Part shown: one piece after another, positions 23,801 through 34,904 of the stretch
How positions within the stretch are numbered: position 1 is the stretch's first letter
Layout: every line of letters starts with the position of its first letter
Origin: Symbiodinium microadriaticum
Lineage: Eukaryota; Sar; Dinophyceae; Suessiales; Symbiodiniaceae
Assembly (NCBI GenBank): GCA_001939145.1
Contig: LSRX01000422.1
Location: forward strand, 320,478-384,477
Direction: 5' to 3'
DNA length: 64,000 bases
The notes under the pieces: model-generated
Seen by the model: the letters and a program-made list of their open reading frames with translations, nothing else
Databases searched by the model: none
Told to the model about the DNA's origin: nothing
Made by a program: the position numbers and the translations under genes

Positions 23801-26800
23801 AAAGCCGAACCCTGCATGCGACAGCGAACCCAGAGACTCCAATATCCCTGACTTCAGGAAGAGACCCTAAATTATAGTAGGGACCCCCGAGCTGATTCCT
23901 GGTCTGTTCCGTGATTACGGGATACTGGGAGTCTCTACGAAGGCAGTTTCGGGTTCTTGTTGGGCCTCAGCAGGGTTCTGGTGGTTGTACAGAGGTCGTG
24001 GGTAACAGCTCCAGGTCGAATAGTATGAACTGTCATTTGCTTCATGCTTCAGCATCTTGGGATTCGAGAGTGAGTTTGCGCTTCATGTTGTATGTATATA
24101 TATATATATATATATATATTGTTGCTTTTCCGGTGAAGCCCAGACGAATCCTTTTTCGTTTCATCTTCACTGGTTACACTCTACAAAGCTTTTTGAATGA
24201 TTTCCCCGACTCCGCCATGAAAAGTGGAGGTCGATGCGGAGGACATCGCCGTGTCCCCGGAGAGGGGCAGGGCACTGGCGGAGCAGTCGGGGCCCTTGTC
24301 TTCCGACCTGCGCCTCCGCGTCCGCGAATGCCACCCAACCCCACCCGCCCGTCAAGTCTTTGAGGCTTATAGGGTTTAAAGTTTGAAGCATATAGGGTTT
24401 GGGGAATGCTTGCAGACCTTCGCCCTGCGTGCCCGGAGCTCTGACCGTGTTTTCAAGCTCAAACTGTACAACTCAGCCTTCAGCTCAGGTATGGCATGCC
24501 CTTCTTTGAAGCCAGCGCATGGTTCGGCGACAACGTCAACGAGGCAGCGGCTGCAGGACTGTTCGAGCTGCTTCTGTACGGATCGAAACGATCCCTTTAC
24601 AGTCTTAACATAGCTAGATTCCTGTCTATATATATATATATATATACAGATAGATAGGTATAAAAAAAATATATATATATATATATATATATACATACAT
24701 GCCCGCTAATAAAGTTTCGTCGCATCCGCTAGAAGCACTAAACGGAGTACACGAAGTGAACAATACCCTAGCCTGGCTAGCGGAGGAAGTGACATCCCAT
24801 ACTGAAATAATAACATTATAATTGTTCCGGGCGGAGGACTTGTGGAGGAGTCCGGGGGGGAAGGGGTCCTGAACAGGTCTGTTGCAAGTCAACAACATAG
24901 AGTGCGACGAACTTTCGGACCGGCGCAGTATACATACGAACCAATCCCTCAAAACCCTGTTCGAGTTGTTTAAGGCCCGTATATCACGCTTGGACAGGAA
25001 GAGTGACGTGATCGACATGTCAGAATCAGCCACGGACCACCCTGGACCCTGAGACCCACCCTTCCCATGCCTTCGGCTAAAGATCAGGACCGGATGTTGC
25101 ACATAAACACAAAGATCTCAGCCCGTCAAACCAGTTCCTAGGGCTCTGTCAGTTCACATTTTGTCACAAGTTGTTTGCCGGGTGAGATCTTTACGCGGCA
25201 CTGTGCTTCGACTGTAAAACATGGCATATTCAACGCCCACATAAGGATCTCACGATTTCTTGTCCGTACTAGTTACTAGTTTTGAGGACCACATAAAGGT
25301 CCCACAGAGCCAGATACGTGACCCCAAATCTCCAGTAGGATCTTTACGCGGGAATTTCCTTGTGTGCCGAACTTGTCCCTTAAAAGAACCGAACCCTAAA
25401 CCCTTAAACCCTAAACCCCTAAACCCTAAACCCTAACCCCTAAACCCTAAACCCTAAATCCTAAACCATAACCCCTAACTCCTTATCCCTAACCCACGGA
25501 GTTGCATTGCAAGCTCGCAGAGGCTTTTCTCCGACTGACGGAGATGGTGATCCGGCAGCGGCGGCGACAGGTGGGCCCCGGAAGCCGTGGGCTTCACACT
25601 TTGGGGTTTCAGATGCTATGGTTTCCCGAAAACCCTAAAGCCCTAAACCCCCAAACCCTAAACCCGAAAACCCCCTAACACCCTAAACCCTTGACCCCTA
25701 AAGCAGTAAACCCTGTTTAACGACGGCCTCCTGCATCTCCAAAAAGGCCTCGTCGGAAACACCGCCTTCCGAGTATTGTTCTCACTCGGCAAGGTAACAG
25801 GTATGTGCCACAAGCAAAAGTATAGTACAGTGTAGCTGTGTAGCTTTTTCCATGGACAAGCTTGCGTAGTATAGCATAGTATAGTAGATCAACTATAAAT
25901 GAGCAGACAAGAAACTGTGGGACAGTGGGAAGCAACAGTGGCTGCAGACGCAGCAACAGCAGCAACCGTCGTCGAGGGGGGTCGTCGCAAAAGGAATGCT
26001 CAGGTTTCCAACATGCTGCTTTCATGAGAAAACCTTTGCACGAGGGTCCATATATACTAATATTATGGATAGGTCCCTAGAGCCATAAGAAGGATGGTCT
26101 TTTGGGGCCTAGCTCCATAGTAGTAGTATATGATGGACCCTCTGGGTAAACCCTAAACCCTAAACCCTAACTCCATAGTGGTAGTATATGATGGACCCTC
26201 TGGGTTTTGGATCCACAGAGGATCGTTGTGGGTTTAGCGCTTCCCAGGGCTCTGGTACGGCTCAGGAAACTCGAGAGCACGAGATCCTTTGCGCAGAGTC
26301 CCTAGCCACACGGGAGTCTCGGTGAAGGCCCCAAAGTTGATAGCACCTATGGTTCATTTCAGTTCTTTTTTTATTGCTGGGTTCATTTTAGTTCTTTTTA
26401 TTGGGTTCATTTTAGTTCTTTTTATTGGGTTTACTATAAGCTTTTCAACCCTAGGACCCCATATCATAAGGCGTAACCCAGCAAAGGAACTCCAATCGAG
26501 ACCATAGGTAGGACCCTGTCTAAAGAGCTCCTATAGGAACTCCAGAAGCTGCAAGCTTTCACTATGTCCCTAAATCGCACAACCCTAAACCCCAAAATAC
26601 CTGCTGCGGACGAGAAAAGGCGGTCTTAAACAAAACCTGAACCCTAAACCCCGAAACCCCGAAACCCCTTAACCCCTCGACATGGCTACTCCAACATGAA
26701 CCGACGACCCCCAAGGGTTTAGGGCTTTGAGTTGTAGGATTAAGGGGTTTAGGGGTTCAGGGTTTGGCGGCTTAGGGTTTTAGGGTTTAGGGGGGGTGTA

Positions 26801-27975
26801 GGGTTTAGAGTTTAAGGCCAAGGGCCTAAGAACTCCCAGCCCGAAACCCTGCCCCAGACCTTGAACCCTACGCCCTAAACCCCAAACCCTTGTAGCACCC
26901 CCTTCAAAGGAACCCTAAACCCCTGCAGTACCCCTTTAAGGGAACCCTAAACCCTTGTAGCAACCCCACTTTAAACGAGCCCTAAGCCGCTACACTGCGC
27001 CATGGAAGGAACCCCTAAACCCTTACAATACCCCCTTTTAAAGGAGCCCCTACACCTTCACAGTACCCCTTTGGAACCCCTAAACCCCTACAGTACCCCA
27101 TTAAAAGGAACCCCTAAACCCCTAGAGTACCCCTTTAAAATAACCCCAAACCCTAGTCTGAACTTCAGCCTCGGGACCACAAGCTCGCGCGGCCAGGACG
27201 AGCCATTTGTGCCGAACTCCCTCCGTCTCCACAAGGACGAATGCTTAGGGTTTAGGGTTTAGGGGTTTAGGGCTTTTGTGGCAAACCTGATCCGAATTCG
27301 GCTTCAGGTTTGAGGGTTTCGGGATTGAGTCGTAAGTCCCAAATCGATAGCAGCGGAACTTTCAATCCTCAAGCGCAGCCGCGCGAGTTGCTCAGAGTAC
27401 CTCAGCTCCGAGACAGATCCTCCAAGGAGTTCTGTCATCCCTGGGCCCCAGAAAAGTGTGGGGCAGTTGGGGAATACAGTTGATATAAAGATCCTGCATT
27501 ACCGATGGTAAGGAATATATTCTACCATGACTCCCATAGTTCAGGGTCCTGAAGGTACTGCAAGATCAAAATCATCAACTGCACCAACCGCCTAATCGAG
27601 CCCAACCCCCATGAATCCCTAAACCCTAAACCCTAAACCTCACCTGCTGCTCCACGGCTTGTAGTTGCTGAGGGGTTATGCCAGCCATGTCGGGGGATGA
27701 TCCCAGAGCCCAAGACCCCTTAATTAAGGAATATAGCTTAAATTGTAGGGTCCTTAATATTATCCCCTTAATTAAGGAATATAGCTTACATTGTAGGGGC
27801 CTTAATATTCTGATTTAAGGTATACCTTAATTCAGCAATATAGCTTAAATTGTAGGGGCCTTAATATTATGATTTAAGGTATATTCCTTGATTAAGGGGG
27901 AATTAGGCTCTCGGGGATGATGCGCTGGCCCAGGAGTCAGCTTCCAAGGAAAGGCCCTGCTGTATCCGTGAGTGA
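17831..27975 (+). CDS. Rab-family small GTPase, 12 exons
   Basis: Exons: 17831-17865, 18616-18629 (14 nt), 19186-19257, 20174-20215, 21351-21417, 21591-21642, 22415-22471, 23576-23605, 24230-24291, 24489-24543, 25523-25570, 27934-27975. All phases agree and give 191 residues. Every acceptor is AG|G. Donors 2, 3, 6, 7, 9 and 10 are GC; the rest are GT. G motifs in order: GDTGVGKT (14-21), PTFGIDF (38-44), WDTAGQE (63-69), GNKVD (121-125), EASAW (151-155). Hypervariable tail from about 173, ending ERPCCIRE, a CCxxx geranylgeranylation pattern as in Rab11; TFGIDFK resembles Rab8/Rab1. Rab proteins cycle between GTP and GDP forms to direct vesicle traffic. Oddities: HH at 71-72 where Rabs have FR (switch II), and W155 where the SAK lysine normally contacts guanine. 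Frames are otherwise intact, so this is a divergent paralogue rather than an obvious pseudogene. The subfamily is not assigned. Confidence 0.9.
18700..18709. repeat. Poly-G run
   Basis: Ten-base G run within Rab intron 2; its length may be unreliable. Confidence 0.5.
19641..19795. repeat. Degenerate TTGCC/TGTCT pentanucleotide tract
   Basis: Pyrimidine/G-rich sequence with five-base periodicity (CTTGC, CTTGT, CGTGT), inside Rab intron 3. Confidence 0.65.
21285..21313. other. Poly-C run ending in N (probable contig join)
   Basis: A long C run ends in a single N at 21313, about 38 bases before Rab exon 5. The coding exon downstream is intact, but intron length here is not reliable. Confidence 0.7.
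21879..22050. mobile_element. Palindromic element family 1 in Rab intron 6
   Basis: Left arm CAGAGAGCCCAATACCCC-TTAATTAAGGAATATACC. The right arm is degraded (AAGGTATATTCCC...GGGGTCTCTGGGG). The centre holds a partial internal duplication of TTAATTAAGGAATATACC. Confidence 0.75.
22795..22896. mobile_element. Palindromic element family 2 in Rab intron 7
   Basis: Reads GGGGTTCCTTAGCCTTAGTA then ATTCTACTACGCCCAAA and CCCTATTCTAATCATTAAG. The left arm is eroded. It lies between exons 22415-22471 and 23576-23605. Confidence 0.6.
23193..23325 (+). repeat. Local direct duplication in Rab intron 7
   Basis: The segment GTAAGTTAAGTTACTATAG-CAAGGGAGCCATATTATTTAC-TATAGATCCC occurs twice about 70 bp apart, almost unchanged. 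Confidence 0.75.
23348..23460. mobile_element. Palindromic element family 1 in Rab intron 7
   Basis: Near-perfect copy. CCCAGAGAGCCCAATACCCC at the left and GGGGTATTGGGCTCTCTGGG at the right are exact inverted copies, with arms of about 40 bp. Confidence 0.88.
23828..23936. mobile_element. Palindromic element family 1 (AGACTCCAATATCCC variant) in Rab intron 8
   Basis: Starts ACCCAGAGACTCCAATATCC and ends GGATACTGGGAGTCTCT. Same variant as the copy at 491-603, with a more diverged centre. Confidence 0.75.
26048..26208. mobile_element. Palindromic element family 4 (GGGTCCATATATACTA / GGACCCTCTGGG)
   Basis: GAGGGTCCATATATACTA at the left and AGTATATGATGGACCCTCTGGG at the right form an inverted pair. 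After a short CCCTAAA tract, the right half (CTCCATAGTGGTAGTATATG to CTCTGGG) is repeated, so the 3' arm is duplicated. It lies within Rab intron 11. Confidence 0.7.
26266..27478 (+). CDS. Possible extra Rab tail exons (26266-26321, 27169-27242, 27354-27478)
   Basis: These segments join to each other and to Rab exons 11 and 12 in phase, adding 85 codons (ETREHEILCAESLATRES..., LGTTSSRGQDEPFVPNS..., ELSILKRSRASCSEYLS...). They are Ser/Arg/Glu-rich, as Rab hypervariable tails can be. Against them: the second and third acceptors are AG|C, not AG|G, and skipping all three gives a tail of normal length. The last donor would lie at the left end of a family 3 element. Confidence 0.3.
27478..27590. 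mobile_element. Palindromic element family 3 in Rab intron 11
   Basis: Left arm AGTTGATATAAAGATCCTGC-ATTACC; right arm GTACTGCAAGATCAAAATCATCAACTG. Centre AAGGAATATATTCTACCATG with ATAGTTCAGGGTCCTGA. Its left edge is A|GTTGATAT. Confidence 0.75.
27702..27916. mobile_element. Compound family 1 element in Rab intron 11
   Basis: CCCAGAGCCCAAGACCCC opens the element and GGGGGAATTAGGCTCTCGGGG closes it. Inside, the unit AATATAGCTTA(A/C)ATTGTAGG occurs three times. The element ends 17 bp before Rab exon 12. Confidence 0.75.
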
Positions 27976-28077
27976 GCGGGGCAAACTGTGCCATCGGGTA
28001 AGGGTTTAGGGTTTAGGGTTTAGGGAGCAAAGGGATACTGTAGAATGTGGAGATTGGCTTGCATCTCCTTTATGGAG

Positions 28078-28347
28078 GGTCCTGCTGGCATTTCAGCCAG
28101 CGTTGCATCTGCCTGAGCTCCGGGTCTTATCAGACTTCAGAGCTCCAGCTCGGAATTCAATCGATGCAGCTGTGCAACAATGGTAAAGCTGACACAGTAG
28201 ACAGGGTTCTTGTACAAAGGGCCGGGCGCTGTAATGCTAGGCCTTCCAGCATCGGCTCTGCAACAAGACCTGAGACAGCAAAGCCAACGAGTTTTGGGAA
28301 AAAAGCTGGAAAGCCTGCGAATCAGCGTCTGCAATCAGCCAGCTGAG
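28078..28347 (+). CDS. Two candidate exons after the Rab gene (28078-28182, 28241-28347)
   Basis: The first reads SCWHFSQRCICLSSGSYQT... and ends in phase 1 at a GTAAAG donor. The second starts AG|GC in the matching phase, reads LPASALQQDLRQQSQRVLG... (helix-forming, coiled-coil-like) and ends at GAG|GTTTCG. Both acceptors obey AG|G. They begin about 100 bp after the Rab stop, so they form a separate gene on the same strand. No family recognised. Confidence 0.42.
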
Positions 28348-30180
28348 GTTTCGGGGCGCGGATGCAGCGCAGAGGGGAGTAGAAGTCTCGACAAGTTTAA
28401 GCGGTCGTGGGTAGCTTTTGGGGGCTGTGATTTCAGGCAAGTATCTCCAAACCCCAACCCTGGGAGACTATGCCTCGCAAGGGCTCAAGTCTCAAAGCAC
28501 TACAGCTTGAGCAGTTACCAATTCTATTCAAGGGCTCGTGATGATAATTTCCTGACAGTTTCCTCTATATACCCTGATAACGTACTCCCAAACCCTATTC
28601 TATTCATTAGGGCCCCTATATTACCTTCAGACCTAGGCATTCACAACGCTAAGCCGTAAACTCAAAGCCGCAAGCCTTGCTGGGACGATTCCTTGCGGAA
28701 GCAGCATGCGTGGTATGGGGTTTCCGGCTTATATTTTGCGAACTAGAGCGCGTTGCATGTCATCTCTTCTAGTGTGGGTTCTTCAAGGTAAAAAAAAGAT
28801 TTCTCAGTGTATGGATTCGACGTGCCTTATGGTGAAAGGTCGCTAGCTGGAGGGGTTGTTTGATGGGAGGGGCACGATCCGGAAAATGCTTCTAAGGTGT
28901 CGGGTTTTAAGTTTAGGATTTTGGGTGTTGCATGACACGTTCTTGTGGCTTTGCTTTTAGCCTTCTGCGCGTTGGTGGAGTTCTGTGGGGCACTCAGATT
29001 GATGAGGCCTTCTCGGAGGAAGCTTCGCAGTCAAGTAGGCGACGTTGAGATATGTCCTGCTGGTGGTATAGCCCCTATATAATTCTAAAGGTTAACATGA
29101 AGTTCACCTACCCGAAGCCGAAAAAAACCATTTTTTTAGGGTTCCTCATATATAGTTTCTATATGTTTCTACAAACAGTTCCTTTACATAGGTCGGGTTT
29201 CTGGGCCAGAGGCAGGGGTTTGGAAATAAGAGAGAATCCGCCGCCCGAGTTCTGAACGCCGGGTTCGCGGCTGGCAAATGTCCTCTTCCGGCCAGCGCTA
29301 CGCGGCCAGTTTTGTAAAAAGATGTAGTCGACAGGGACTTGGGCGATGTGTTTTGTCCTAAGGGGTCCAAAGTAGCTATATAGCAGAATGTAGGGTTTGT
29401 ATATGAGGAATTATCAGTAGGCTACCCCCATAACAGTACACAGGAGGTTGGGTAAACTCAAACCACTGCCAGAGGTTCTGAGAGAATGGCACGTCCCCGT
29501 CACGCCGAACTCCCTGTGTGTCGTGAAGGGATCGATTTGAAATTGGTCTCTTCGTGTGCAAATGGTGAGGGACACAAAGAGGCTGCTGTAAATCGGCCCG
29601 CCACAGTCAGACACAGAGGTTTAGGGCTTACAGGGTTTAAGGCTTGTAGGGTTTAGGGTTTAGGATAAAAGCCTTTTGGCCAACTTGGCTAAAACGAGAG
29701 CATGTACACAGCACGAACATCCAGAGACTTTCCCGCCGCTAGATAGAGACGCCCTTGCGAAGAAAGCTCATCTCAGCATTCTGTCTAGGAGTATGTTTTG
29801 TGAGTCGGGGTTTGTTAGGGTCAGTTTTCGGGTCTCCGATTCAGGGGTTTATTTTGTTTGGAGTTTCGTCGTTCGAGTGCAAGGATGCTTAAGGGGTACC
29901 CCCTTCATGCGCGTGCTGCGCGGTCTGACGACATGGACACCTCTAACACGACAGTATACCTTAAAGTTTCCATGCACCATACGCCTCGTGCCGTATACGA
30001 AACCTCCAGACGCAGAGCCTGAAGCCCTGCAGCCCTGTCCCCCAACAGAACTTATTGCCCTAAATATCTAACCCCTCCGTCTCCACACCCCTAAACCCTA
30101 AACCCTCAAGCTATGGTTTCAGCTACAGGGCTCTTTGGTGTAGGAGCTAGGCATGGTTTCGGGTTTAGAGTCCGACAGGT
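28348..30180. other. Mostly gene-free stretch with weak exon-like patches
   Basis: Contains a family 2 element (about 28545-28625), TTTAGGG tracts (29615-29665) and GC-richer patches at 28960-29035, 29220-29320, 29700-29790 and 29900-30060. These patches have open frames, but their borders do not fit the AG|G rule, or the strand is unclear. No gene is called. Confidence 0.4.
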
Positions 30181-30195
30181 TCACATAAATATAAA

Positions 30196-30386
30196 TAAAT
30201 AAGTAAATAAATAAATAAATATATATATATATACATAATATAATTAATACAATATAATATAATAGGATATGATAGAATATAATATAACAGAATAGAAAAG
30301 AAAAGAATAGAACATATTATATTATATTATATTATATTATATTATATTATATTATATTATATTATATTATATATTATATTATATTA
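30196..30386. repeat. AT-rich microsatellite: ATAA, AATAT and ATTAT tracts
   Basis: ATAAATAA, TATA and then a run of (ATTAT)n pentamers lead straight into the N at 30387 and the AATGT array. Confidence 0.9.
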
Positions 30387-32763
30387 NTGTAATGTAATGT
30401 AATGTAATGTAATGTAATGTAATGTAATGTAATGTAATGTAATGTAATGTAATGTAATGTAATGTAATGTAATGTAATGTAATGTAATGTAATGTAATGT
30501 AATGTAATGTAATGTAATGTAATGTAATGTAATGTAATGTAATGTAATGTAATGTAATGTAATGTAATGTAATGTAATGTAATGTAATGTAATGTAATGT
30601 AATGTAATGTAATGTAATGTAATGTAATGTAATGTAATGTAATGTAATGTAATGTAATGTAATGTAATGTAATGTAATGTAATGTAATGTAATGTAATGT
30701 AATGTAATGTAATGTAATGTAATGTAATGTAATGTAATGTAATGTAATGTAATGTAATGTAATGTAATGTAATGTAATGTAATGTAATGTAATGTAATGT
30801 AATGTAATGTAATGTAATGTAATGTAATGTAATGTAATGTAATGTAATGTAATGTAATGTAATGTAATGTAATGTAATGTAATGTAATGTAATGTAATGT
30901 AATGTAATGTAATGTAATGTAATGTAATGTAATGTAATGTAATGTAATGTAATGTAATGTAATGTAATGTAATGTAATGTAATGTAATGTAATGTAATGT
31001 AATGTAATGTAATGTAATGTAATGTAATGTAATGTAATGTAATGTAATGTAATGTAATGTAATGTAATGTAATGTAATGTAATGTAATGTAATGTAATGT
31101 AATGTAATGTAATGTAATGTAATGTAATGTAATGTAATGTAATGTAATGTAATGTAATGTAATGTAATGTAATGTAATGTAATGTAATGTAATGTAATGT
31201 AATGTAATGTAATGTAATGTAATGTAATGTAATGTAATGTAATGTAATGTAATGTAATGTAATGTAATGTAATGTAATGTAATGTAATGTAATGTAATGT
31301 AATGTAATGTAATGTAATGTAATGTAATGTAATGTAATGTAATGTAATGTAATGTAATGTAATGTAATGTAATGTAATGTAATGTAATGTAATGTAATGT
31401 AATGTAATGTAATGTAATGTAATGTAATGTAATGTAATGTAATGTAATGTAATGTAATGTAATGTAATGTAATGTAATGTAATGTAATGTAATGTAATGT
31501 AATGTAATGTAATGTAATGTAATGTAATGTAATGTAATGTAATGTAATGTAATGTAATGTAATGTAATGTAATGTAATGTAATGTAATGTAATGTAATGT
31601 AATGTAATGTAATGTAATGTAATGTAATGTAATGTAATGTAATGTAATGTAATGTAATGTAATGTAATGTAATGTAATGTAATGTAATGTAATGTAATGT
31701 AATGTAATGTAATGTAATGTAATGTAATGTAATGTAATGTAATGTAATGTAATGTAATGTAATGTAATGTAATGTAATGTAATGTAATGTAATGTAATGT
31801 AATGTAATGTAATGTAATGTAATGTAATGTAATGTAATGTAATGTAATGTAATGTAATGTAATGTAATGTAATGTAATGTAATGTAATGTAATGTAATGT
31901 AATGTAATGTAATGTAATGTAATGTAATGTAATGTAATGTAATGTAATGTAATGTAATGTAATGTAATGTAATGTAATGTAATGTAATGTAATGTAATGT
32001 AATGTAATGTAATGTAATGTAATGTAATGTAATGTAATGTAATGTAATGTAATGTAATGTAATGTAATGTAATGTAATGTAATGTAATGTAATGTAATGT
32101 AATGTAATGTAATGTAATGTAATGTAATGTAATGTAATGTAATGTAATGTAATGTAATGTAATGTAATGTAATGTAATGTAATGTAATGTAATGTAATGT
32201 AATGTAATGTAATGTAATGTAATGTAATGTAATGTAATGTAATGTAATGTAATGTAATGTAATGTAATGTAATGTAATGTAATGTAATGTAATGTAATGT
32301 AATGTAATGTAATGTAATGTAATGTAATGTAATGTAATGTAATGTAATGTAATGTAATGTAATGTAATGTAATGTAATGTAATGTAATGTAATGTAATGT
32401 AATGTAATGTAATGTAATGTAATGTAATGTAATGTAATGTAATGTAATGTAATGTAATGTAATGTAATGTAATGTAATGTAATGTAATGTAATGTAATGT
32501 AATGTAATGTAATGTAATGTAATGTAATGTAATGTAATGTAATGTAATGTAATGTAATGTAATGTAATGTAATGTAATGTAATGTAATGTAATGTAATGT
32601 AATGTAATGTAATGTAATGTAATGTAATGTAATGTAATGTAATGTAATGTAATGTAATGTAATGTAATGTAATGTAATGTAATGTAATGTAATGTAATGT
32701 AATGTAATGTAATGTAATGTAATGTAATGTAATGTAATGTAATGTAATGTAATGTAATGTAAT
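30387..32763. repeat. Pure (AATGT)n pentanucleotide array, about 475 copies
   Basis: After an N at 30387 the sequence is an uninterrupted AATGT array of nearly 2.4 kb with no visible mutation. The long ITLHY open frames on the minus strand are only its translation. Purity and the N suggest that true length is uncertain. Confidence 0.95.
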
Positions 32764-34904
32764 GAGAGAGAGAAACAACAATGTAATGTAATGTAATGTA
32801 ATGTAATGTAATGTAATGTAATCCAGCCTTTCTTGCAAAATGTAATGTAATGTAATGTAATGTAATGTAATGTAATGTAATCACTTTCGGCCCTTCTAAT
32901 GTAATGTAATGTAATGTAATGTAATGTAATGTAATGTAATCATCTTTGTGCGAGTAAATGTAATGTAATGTAATGTAATGTAATGTAATGTAATGTAATG
33001 AAAAGACTGGAAGTGAATGTAATGTAATGTAATGTAATGTAATGTAATGTAATGTAATAGGGTTTAGGGTTTAAAATGTAATGTAATGTAATGTAATGTA
33101 ATGTAATGTAATGTAATGGGTTTAGGGGTAAAGAATGTAATGTAATGTAATGTAATGTAATGTAATGTAATGTAATAGGTTTCTACAAGGCAAATGTAAT
33201 GTAATGTAATGTAATGTAATGTAATGTAATGTAATTGGTTTGGGCTCGGCAAATGTAATGTAATGTAATGTAATGTAATGTAATGTAATGTAATTAGTTT
33301 ACGGTGGCACAATGTAATGTAATGTAATGTAATGTAATGTAATGTAATGTAATTATGCTGCCTCTTCCAAATGTAATGTAATGTAATGTAATGTAATGTA
33401 ATGTAATGTAATATGGAGAATTCGGGTTAATGTAATGTAATGTAATGTAATGTAATGTAATGTAATGTAATGCATAAGGCGCAATGAAATGTAATGTAAT
33501 GTAATGTAATGTAATGTAATGTAATGTAATCTCGAAGTTGATCGACAATGTAATGTAATGTAATGTAATGTAATGTAATGTAATGTAATCGGAACTTATA
33601 CTGAAAATGTAATGTAATGTAATGTAATGTAATGTAATGTAATGTAATGTATTTGTCCACTTCTAATGTAATGTAATGTAATGTAATGTAATGTAATGTA
33701 ATGTAATGATGTGGGGTTTTGGTAATGTAATGTAATGTAATGTAATGTAATGTAATGTAATGTAATTTCGCCATGTCCTTCGAATGTAATGTAATGTAAT
33801 GTAATGTAATGTAATGTAATGTAATGAATCGAGGGGAGTTTAATGTAATGTAATGTAATGTAATGTAATGTAATGTAATGTAATCAGTGTAGGCTGTTGG
33901 AATGTAATGTAATGTAATGTAATGTAATGTAATGTAATGTAATGGTGGCAGCCGGCGTCAATGTAATGTAATGTAATGTAATGTAATGTAATGTAATGTA
34001 ATGGTCTGTACTGGTGGAAATGTAATGTAATGTAATGTAATGTAATGTAATGTAATGTAATACAAAGACACAAAAACAATGTAATGTAATGTAATGTAAT
34101 GTAATGTAATGTAATGTAATACACAGACAAAGACACAATGTAATGTAATGTAATGTAATGTAATGTAATGTAATGTAATCACACCTCTCCACATCAATGT
34201 AATGTAATGTAATGTAATGTAATGTAATGTAATGTAATCAACCTGGGAACAGCGAATGTAATGTAATGTAATGTAATGTAATGTAATGTAATGTAATAGG
34301 GCTGCGGTGGTTTAATGTAATGTAATGTAATGTAATGTAATGTAATGTAATGTAATTAGGTGGGATCGAGGTAATGTAATGTAATGTAATGTAATGTAAT
34401 GTAATGTAATGTAATATTCTGGGTTTACGCAAATGTAATGTAATGTAATGTAATGTAATGTAATGTAATGTAATCTGACGGCATGTTCGAAATGTAATGT
34501 AATGTAATGTAATGTAATGTAATGTAATGTAATTTGCCTGCCTTCCTTCAATGTAATGTAATGTAATGTAATGTAATGTAATGTAATGTAATGCCTGTCT
34601 GGAGGTGTAATGTAATGTAATGTAATGTAATGTAATGTAATGTAATGTAATGATGTAAGATGTATGAAATGTAATGTAATGTAATGTAATGTAATGTAAT
34701 GTAATGTAATAAGTATGTATGTATGTAATGTAATGTAATGTAATGTAATGTAATGTAATGTAATGTAATGTATGTATGTGTGTATAATGTAATGTAATGT
34801 AATGTAATGTAATGTAATGTAATGTAATTGTATTAATGTAATGCAATGTAATGTAATGTAATGTAATGTAATGTAATGTAATGTAATGTAATGTAATGTA
34901 ATGT
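32764..34904. repeat. CRISPR-like array: 36 unique 16-nt spacers between 43-nt AATGT blocks, 59-bp period
   Basis: Spacer starts fall exactly at 32764 + 59k for k = 0 to 35. Each spacer is 16 nt and is followed by (AATGT)8AAT, 43 nt. Examples: k0 GAGAGAGAGAAACAAC, k2 CACTTTCGGCCCTTCT, k13 CTCGAAGTTGATCGAC, k29 CTGACGGCATGTTCGA, k35 TGTATTAATGTAATGC. Spacers are all different and of mixed composition; the blocks show no changes. No cas-like gene, leader or dyad repeat is present. Neighbouring spacers share composition (k5/k6 TTTAGGG-like; k22/k23 ACAAAGACAC-like; k32-k34 TATG-like), and the last ones grade into the TATG-rich 3' flank. This is not a conventional CRISPR locus; see findings for the artefact hypothesis. 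Confidence 0.9.

Noticed and set aside
25715-25797. A further Rab exon before GGCAAG|GTAACA
   Set aside because: Both open readings (NDGLLHLQKGL... and TTASCISKKASS...) lack a valid acceptor in the phase left by exon 11.
30374-32884. Open frames of more than 800 residues (ITLHY repeats) on the minus strand
   Set aside because: They are only the translation of the AATGT microsatellite. A five-base repeat without stops is open by chance.
32764-34904. A genuine CRISPR array
   Set aside because: The host is eukaryotic, the 43-nt block is a simple microsatellite with no dyad, spacers are only 16 nt, and there are no cas genes or leader. Kept as a CRISPR-like repeat only.
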